Shown here: in pieces, positions 44,702 to 50,194 of the stretch | Position numbering within the stretch: position 1 is the stretch's first letter | Layout of the letters: the number at the start of each line of letters is the position of its first letter | NCBI RefSeq assembly: GCF_023243045.1 | Contig: NZ_JALKFX010000050.1 | Location: forward strand, 1 to 50,194 | Source: Frankia sp. AgB32 | Lineage (GTDB): Bacteria > Actinomycetota > Actinomycetes > Frankiales > Frankiaceae | Direction: 5' to 3' | DNA: 50,194 nucleotides | Program-made: the position numbers and the translations under genes | The notes under the pieces: generated by a model | Told to the model about the DNA's origin: nothing | The model's input: the letters and a program-made list of their open reading frames with translations, nothing else | The model's database searches: none

Positions 44702-47700
44702 GCCGGGCCCTGGCGGGCGGGCCGGTCGGATGCCTGCGCGAGGATGGTCCGCAGCCAGTCGCGCACGGCCGCGGAGGTGGCCGCCGCGTGGTCCTCGCCC
44801 ATGGTGAAGTGGTTGCCAGGAACGTCGACGACGGTGTGCGCGGATTCCCAGGACGAACGCCAGTCGGTGGCCGCCGCCGAGGCCTCCTGCGGCCCGGCGA
44901 GCGGCTCCGTCGCCCGCACGAGCAGCGTGGGCGCCGCGACCGCCTCCGGTTTCCAGTCGGCGAACAGGGCGCAATACCAGCCCATCGCCGACAGTCGGGT
45001 GTCGTTCATGGCGACGAACGAGCCGGCCCGCTGGAACATCCCGCCGACCAGCTGCCCCTGGAACTGGATGATCGCCTGATCGCTGGCCAGGTAGGTGTCG
45101 AGCAGGACGACCGCCGGCACCTCGACGCCGCGCTGTTCGAGTGCCCGCGCGGCGGCATGCGCGAGCAGCCCCCCGGACGAGGCGCCGAGCAGCACCGGCG
45201 TCGGCCCGCCGCCGTCAGCGCAGTGCGCCGCGACGACGTCGGCGAGCATCTCGACCAGCGCCGGCACACTTGCCGGGAGGGACTCACCGTCCTCGAATCC
45301 GGGCACCGCGACCACCAGGACGTCCCGGTCGCCGCGGAAGGTGCCGGCGAGGCGAAGGAACTGGTGCACGCCACCGAGGGCGACGAAAGAGGTGAAACAG
45401 ACGATCGCCGGGCCGGCCGGTCCGGCGGCGAGGCGAACGGGCTCCGGCAGGTGGTCGAGTTCGGCGGGACGGTCGAACATCGGTCGCAGCTGCGCGGCGT
45501 CCCGCATGATGTCCAGGCCGATCTTGATCTTCCCGTCGGCGGCGGCCTGCCGGAACAGCAGTGTCACCGGACCGCCGTCGGCGTCGCCCTCCTCGGGCTG
45601 CGGGCCGCGGACGCGGGTGACGGCGGCGGGGGCGCCCGCCGGGGCGTCAGCGTCCGACCGGCCCGCCGGGGTGGGCAGGAGGCCGACGCGGTCAAGCTCC
45701 GCGCGCAGGTGGCGGGCCAGCGCCGCGGGGGTCGGATGGTCGAAGACGACGCCGGGGCGCAGCCGCAGGCCGGTGGTTCCCGCGAGGCGATTACGCAGCT
45801 CCACGCTGGTCAGCGAGTCGAAGCCGAGTTCGAGCAGGCTGCGCTGGGCGGCCACACCGGCGCTGTCCGCGTGGCCGAGTACGGACGCCGCCTGGTCACG
45901 GACCAGCACGGTGAGCACCGCGTCGCGTTCGTCGGCGGAGCGACCGGCCAGCCGGCTCACCAGCTCGCCGCGGTGCGCCGAGCTGGTCACGGCAGCGGCG
46001 CGGGCGCGCCCGCGGGACCGCGCCGGGCCCGCGGGGACGCGCCGACGCAGGATCGGCGCCACGACGGCGGCATCCGACCCGACGGCGCCGGCCGCGAGGC
46101 GCCGGGCCTGCTCGCCGGCAGCGGCCAGGTCCAGGCGGACGGTGACGGCGACCGGGTCCGCCGTGGCGAGGGCGGCATCGAACAGCGCCAGACCCTGCGC
46201 GGTGCTCAGCGGACGCAGTCCACCGGCAGCCATCCGGGCCAGATCGGTGCCGCTCAGGGTGCCGGTGAGCGCACTGCGCTGCTCCCACAGTCCCCAGGCC
46301 AGCGACGTCGCGGGCAGCCCTGCGTCGCGGCGGTGGACGGCCAGCGCGTCGAGGAAGGCGTTCGCGGCGCCGTAGTTGGCCTGGCCCGGCGAACCGAAGG
46401 TGCCGGCGGCGGAGGAGTACAGCACGAACGCCGTCAGCGCCCGTCCCACCGTCAGCTCGTGCAGGTTCCATGCGGCGTCCACCTTGGGCCGCAGCACCCG
46501 GTCGAGGCGCGACGGCGTCAGGGTCGGCACGACACCGTCGTCCACGGTGCCGGCGGCGTGGACGACCCCGGTCAGCGGATGGTGCGCCGGGATCGCCTCG
46601 AGCACCGCGGCGCGCGCGGCGCGGGCGGCGGCGGCGCACGCGACGACGGACGCCTCGGCGCCGAGGCCGGCCAGCTCGGCGACGAGGTCCGCGGCGCCGT
46701 CCGCGGCGGGGCCGCGCCGGCTCAGCAGCAGCAGGCGGCGCACGCCGTGGGCGTCGGCCAGGTGGCGGGCGACCAGCCGGCCAAGGGTGCCCGTGCCGCC
46801 GGTGATCAGCACCGTTCCCGTGGACGGCCACGGCACCGGATCCGGGGCCAGCGCTGCCGAGGCCGGCAGCGCTGGCGCTGGTGTCCGGGTCAGTCTGGCG
46901 GCGTGGACGGCGCCGGCGCGCACGGCGAGCTGCGTCTCGTCGGTGGCCAGCGCGGCCGGGAGGATCGCGTACGTCTCGACGTGATCGTCGGCGTCGACGA
47001 GGACGAACCGGCCTGGGTTCTCCGCCTGGGCGGTGCGCAACAGTCCCCACGCCGACGCGGCGGCGAGATCGCTCGGCTCACCCGTGGCGACGGGCACGGC
47101 GTGGCGGGTGACGACGACGAGACGGGAGTCGACGAACCGGTCGTCGGCGAGCCAGGCCTGGGCGACGGCCAGGGCCCAGCGGACGGCGGCGCGCACCGCC
47201 CCGGGCGTCCCACCGTCGGCGGGCCAGGCCCGTGGGCAGCGGACGAGCACGGTGGGCGCCGGCGCCGCCACGGCGGTGAAGGTCGCCGCGTCGGTGATCG
47301 GGGTGCCGGTGGCGAGCATCGCGGCGACGAACCCGTCGTCCTCCTCGACGCCGGGGCCGACGCCGACGCCGGGGCCGGGGCCGGGGGCCGCGGCGCGGAC
47401 CAGGACGAGGCGTTCGGCCGCGGCGGTGGACGAGGATGGCCGGCGCACGTCGAGGGCAGGCCAGTCCAGGTGGAACAGGCTGTCGCGGGCCGCGATCCCT
47501 TCGCCCGGCCCGGTCGACTCGGACGCGGCGTCCAGCACTGCGGGGAACACCGGTCGCAGCTCGAGCGCGTCAACGGCCACGACGAGCTGGCCGGCGGGGT
47601 CGGTGGCCCGCAGCGAGATCGTGGTCGCGCCCAGCGGGCGTACCCGTACCCGCAGGGCGGTGGCGCCCGAGGCGCGGACCGACACCTGCGACCAGGAGAA

Positions 47701-50194
47701 CGGCAGCCGGCCGAGCGCACCGTCGGGCAGGTCCGCGTCGAGCAGGCCGACGGGGTGCAGCGCGGCGTCGAACAGCGCCGGGTGCAGCACGAACCGGGCG
47801 GCGTCGGGCTGCTCGGCCGGCCGCAGGGCGACCTCGGCGAACAGGTCCGCGCCGCGGCGCCACAGCCGGCGCAGGCCGCGAAACGCCGGCCCGTAGCCGA
47901 AGCCGGACGCGGCGAACCGTTCGTAGTACCCGTCGAGATCGACCGGTAGGGCGTCGGCGGGCGGCCACTCGCCCGGCGTGGACGACAGCGCGCCGTCGCC
48001 GTCGCTGGCGTCGTCCTCCCCCGGCGGGACGTCCCGGTCGCCGTCGTTACCCGGGCCGCCGTGGGCGTCGGTGCGGACGGACAGCAGGCCCGTGGCGTAC
48101 AGGGTCCAGTCACCCCGCTGGGCATCGGCGGCAGCCGCCGCGGCGGCGGTGTCGCCGGCCGAGGGCGCCTCGTCGGCCGCTGCCGGGCCGGTCCCGGGGG
48201 ATGGTTGGCGCCGGGCGTGGATGTCGACGTCGCGGCGGCCGTCGTCGTCCGGCTCGCCGACCGTGACGCGGACCTGCACCGCCCGGTCGCCGAGGACGAG
48301 CGGGGCGCGCAGCGTCAGCTCGTCGAGCTGGTCGCAGCCGACCTCGTCGCCGGCGCGCAGGGCCAGTTCGGCGAAGGCCGTGCCTGGCAGCAGGGCTGCG
48401 CCGCCGACCGTGTGGTCGGCGAGCCACGGCTGGGCGCGGGTCGACAGCCGGCCGGTGAGCGCGGCCCGGTCGCTGCCGGGCCAGCCGAACGCGGCGCCGA
48501 GCAGCGGGTGGTCCACCGGGTCGATGCCGGCGGCGGCCACGTCCCCGGTGCCGGCCACATCGAGCCAGAAGCGGCGCCGGCGGAAGTGGTAGGTGGGCAG
48601 GTCGGTCGGGCGCGGGTCGCCGGGCGGGAGAGCCGCCGACCAGTCGACCGCGACCCCGTGGGCGTGCGCGCCGGCGACGCCGAGCAGGAAGCGGTCGAAT
48701 CCGCCGTCGCCGCGGCGGGACGACTCGATGGTGACCAGGGCGTCGCGGTCGGCCTGATCACCCGCGGCGAGGTTGACACCGACTGCCGCAGCGGTGGCCC
48801 CGACGGCGACACCGAGCACCGGGTGCGGCCCGACCTCGATGAACGTGCGGTGGCCGGCGTCGAGCAGCGCACGGGTCGCCTGGTCGAACTCGACCGGCTG
48901 GCGGAGGTTGCGCAGCCAGTACCCGGCGTCGAGGCCCGCCGTGTCGATCCGTCGGCCCTCGACGGTGGAGTAGAACGGCACCGCCGCGGTCACCGGCCGC
49001 ATCGAGGCGAGGGCGGTGAGCAGCCGGTCGCCGATCCGGTCGACCTGCGGGGAGTGGGACGCGTAGCCGACCGGCATCCGCCTGGTGCGCACGCCGTCGG
49101 CGGCGAGGTCCGTCTCCAGGTCCGCCAGCGCGGCGGGTTCGCCGACGACGACGACCGCGTCCGGGCTGTTGACCACGCCCACCGTCAGCCGATCCGACCA
49201 GCGGGCCAGCCGGGCTTCGGCGTCGGCCCGGGGCAGGGCCACGGCCAGCATCGCGCCGCGGCCGGTCAGCTCCGCCCGGATGAGCTCGACGCGGCGGGCG
49301 ACGGCGAGTGCGGCGTCGGGCAGGGTCAGCGCACCGGCGACGCAGGCCGCGGCGAGCTCGCCCTGGGAGTGTCCGACAACGGCCGCCGGGCGCACGCCGA
49401 ACGAGCGCCACAGCCCGGCCGTCGCGACCATCACCGCGAACAGCAGGGGCTGCACGATCTCGTCGCGGTCCAGGTCGGGCGCGCCGGGCGCCCCGCCGAC
49501 CACGTCCGACCAGGACCATTCCCGCAGCCAGGGCAGATGCGCGGCCAGGGCGTTGGTGCACTCGGCCAGCCGGGCCCGGAACACCGCCGACGCGCGGGCG
49601 AGGCCGACCGCCATCCCCGTCCACTGCCCAGCCTGCCCGGGGAAGACGAACACGGCCGAGCGACCCGGGGTGGCCGCGCCGGTGACGACCGCGGCGGACG
49701 GCTGGCCGGCGGCGATGGCCGCGAGCGCGCGCAGCAGTTCGTCGGGTTCTGCGGCGACGGCGACGGCCCGGTGGGTGAGCCGCGCCCGTCCGGTCGCGAG
49801 GGTGTGCGCGACGTCGACCGGCCGCCACGCCGCGCCGTCGCGCAGATGGGCGTGCAGGCATCCGGCCTGCGCGCGCAGTTGCTCCGCGTCGGTGGCGGAG
49901 AGCAGCCACGGCACCGGCCTGGTCTCGCCGCCGGCGGCCGACGCGGACTCGGCCGACGCGTCCGGGGTGGGCTCGACCGGGACGGCGGGTCGCGCCACGG
50001 GGATCGGGGTCGGCGCGGGGGGTTGTTCGAGGATGACGTGGGCGTTGGTGCCGCTGACGCCGAACGAGGACACGCCCACGCGGCGGGGCGCGCCGGTCGC
50101 CGGCCAGGGGGTTTCCGCGGTGAGCAACCGGACGGCGCCGGCGGACCAGTCGACGTTCGGCGTCGGCGCATCCACATGCAACGTCACCGGCAAC
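44698..50194 (-). CDS. type I modular polyketide synthase, terminal module (5' end off window)
   Basis: 1831 residues are visible; the protein begins beyond the window. In order: the KS end ([17 protein letters not shown], about 43-60), AT with [14 protein letters not shown] (Ser near 274) and YASH near 376, DH from 557 with [11 protein letters not shown] and a DAALHP block, KR from 1120 with [10 protein letters not shown] and the active-site Tyr in [16 protein letters not shown] with [12 protein letters not shown] near 1456, and a type I TE with GASSGG (near 1668), LLDTY and GNHFTM. There is no ER. GHSQGE plus YASH point to methylmalonyl-CoA as extender. The VDD in the KR suggests a B-type (D-hydroxyl) reduction, and the DH then gives a double bond. 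The TE releases the chain as acid or macrolactone. The product is unknown. Confidence 0.95.
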   Translation of the reverse strand, partial: LPVTLHVDAPTPNVDWSAGAVRLLTAETPWPATGAPRRVGVSSFGVSGTNAHVILEQPPAPTPIPVARPAVPVEPTPDASAESASAAGGETRPVPWLLSATDAEQLRAQAGCLHAHLRDGAAWRPVDVAHTLATGRARLTHRAVAVAAEPDELLRALAAIAAGQPSAAVVTGAATPGRSAVFVFPGQAGQWTGMAVGLARASAVFRARLAECTNALAAHLPWLREWSWSDVVGGAPGAPDLDRDEIVQPLLFAVMVATAGLWRSFGVRPAAVVGHSQGELAAACVAGALTLPDAALAVARRVELIRAELTGRGAMLAVALPRADAEARLARWSDRLTVGVVNSPDAVVVVGEPAALADLETDLAADGVRTRRMPVGYASHSPQVDRIGDRLLTALASMRPVTAAVPFYSTVEGRRIDTAGLDAGYWLRNLRQPVEFDQATRALLDAGHRTFIEVGPHPVLGVAVGATAAAVGVNLAAGDQADRDALVTIESSRRGDGGFDRFLLGVAGAHAHGVAVDWSAALPPGDPRPTDLPTYHFRRRRFWLDVAGTGDVAAAGIDPVDHPLLGAAFGWPGSDRAALTGRLSTRAQPWLADHTVGGAALLPGTAFAELALRAGDEVGCDQLDELTLRAPLVLGDRAVQVRVTVGEPDDDGRRDVDIHARRQPSPGTGPAAADEAPSAGDTAAAAAAADAQRGDWTLYATGLLSVRTDAHGGPGNDGDRDVPPGEDDASDGDGALSSTPGEWPPADALPVDLDGYYERFAASGFGYGPAFRGLRRLWRRGADLFAEVALRPAEQPDAARFVLHPALFDAALHPVGLLDADLPDGALGRLPFSWSQVSVRASGATALRVRVRPLGATTISLRATDPAGQLVVAVDALELRPVFPAVLDAASESTGPGEGIAARDSLFHLDWPALDVRRPSSSTAAAERLVLVRAAAPGPGPGVGVGPGVEEDDGFVAAMLATGTPITDAATFTAVAAPAPTVLVRCPRAWPADGGTPGAVRAAVRWALAVAQAWLADDRFVDSRLVVVTRHAVPVATGEPSDLAAASAWGLLRTAQAENPGRFVLVDADDHVETYAILPAALATDETQLAVRAGAVHAARLTRTPAPALPASAALAPDPVPWPSTGTVLITGGTGTLGRLVARHLADAHGVRRLLLLSRRGPAADGAADLVAELAGLGAEASVVACAAAARAARAAVLEAIPAHHPLTGVVHAAGTVDDGVVPTLTPSRLDRVLRPKVDAAWNLHELTVGRALTAFVLYSSAAGTFGSPGQANYGAANAFLDALAVHRRDAGLPATSLAWGLWEQRSALTGTLSGTDLARMAAGGLRPLSTAQGLALFDAALATADPVAVTVRLDLAAAGEQARRLAAGAVGSDAAVVAPILRRRVPAGPARSRGRARAAAVTSSAHRGELVSRLAGRSADERDAVLTVLVRDQAASVLGHADSAGVAAQRSLLELGFDSLTSVELRNRLAGTTGLRLRPGVVFDHPTPAALARHLRAELDRVGLLPTPAGRSDADAPAGAPAAVTRVRGPQPEEGDADGGPVTLLFRQAAADGKIKIGLDIMRDAAQLRPMFDRPAELDHLPEPVRLAAGPAGPAIVCFTSFVALGGVHQFLRLAGTFRGDRDVLVVAVPGFEDGESLPASVPALVEMLADVVAAHCADGGGPTPVLLGASSGGLLAHAAARALEQRGVEVPAVVLLDTYLASDQAIIQFQGQLVGGMFQRAGSFVAMNDTRLSAMGWYCALFADWKPEAVAAPTLLVRATEPLAGPQEASAAATDWRSSWESAHTVVDVPGNHFTMGEDHAAATSAAVRDWLRTILAQASDRPARQGPA

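Overview
The window is high-GC DNA (about 70% or more, with strong G/C in third codon positions). It has short intergenic spacers, GTG and TTG starts, modular type I polyketide synthase genes, Ser/Thr kinases with extracellular tails, a geosmin synthase and an Rpf-like cell-wall enzyme behind a c-di-AMP riboswitch. This is an actinobacterium with a Streptomyces- or Frankia-like lifestyle. Frankiaceae is my guess; the sequence alone does not prove it. Two runs of almost pure G/C (bases 1-85 and 23026-23074) look like draft-assembly joins. The second truncates one gene on each side, so synteny across it should not be trusted.

Layout. 1-8 kb: biotin synthase, then a type 1 IPP isomerase. After a 1.7-kb gap with no convincing gene come a family 2B encapsulin shell protein (EshA-like) and the two-domain germacradienol/geosmin synthase. 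This looks like a nanocompartment-plus-terpene-cyclase locus, with isoprenoid supply nearby. 8-18 kb: a membrane Ser/Thr kinase, an ABC exporter, a lipoprotein esterase, a proline-rich hypothetical protein, an unusual HTH + middle domain + peptide deformylase fusion, and the riboswitch-controlled Rpf/lysozyme-like secreted protein. 18-23 kb: a two-domain acyl-CoA dehydrogenase with an operator-like palindrome, the rRNA methyltransferase RlmB, and a truncated PP2C phosphatase.

23-31 kb: a truncated SDR diverging from a LysR regulator, a zinc alcohol dehydrogenase, a methyltransferase, a YihY/BrkB membrane protein, an MFS efflux pump overlapping its MarR regulator, and a GNAT acetyltransferase. 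31-41 kb: a rifampin phosphotransferase (rph) with a near-perfect rifamycin-associated element (RAE) upstream, a small secreted protein, a decayed DUF574-type methyltransferase, and a 979-residue receptor joining TIR, Ser/Thr kinase, transmembrane and type I periplasmic-binding domains. Then come a hypothetical protein and a CopD-like copper protein with two DtxR/IdeR-like boxes upstream.

41-50 kb: the downstream end of a polyketide cluster on the minus strand. It holds the last PKS module (KS end-AT-DH-KR-ACP-TE, running off the window), a type II thioesterase overlapping it by ATGA, then a divergent free-standing acyltransferase coupled to a PaaK/EhpF-like adenylating enzyme.

Most interesting: the encapsulin-geosmin synthase pair, with an LGTS motif repeated in both flexible tails of the enzyme and a 15-bp hairpin between shell and cargo genes; the TIR-kinase-binding-protein receptor; the HTH-deformylase fusion; and the RAE-rph unit. 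No tRNA, rRNA, CRISPR array or intact insertion sequence was seen.
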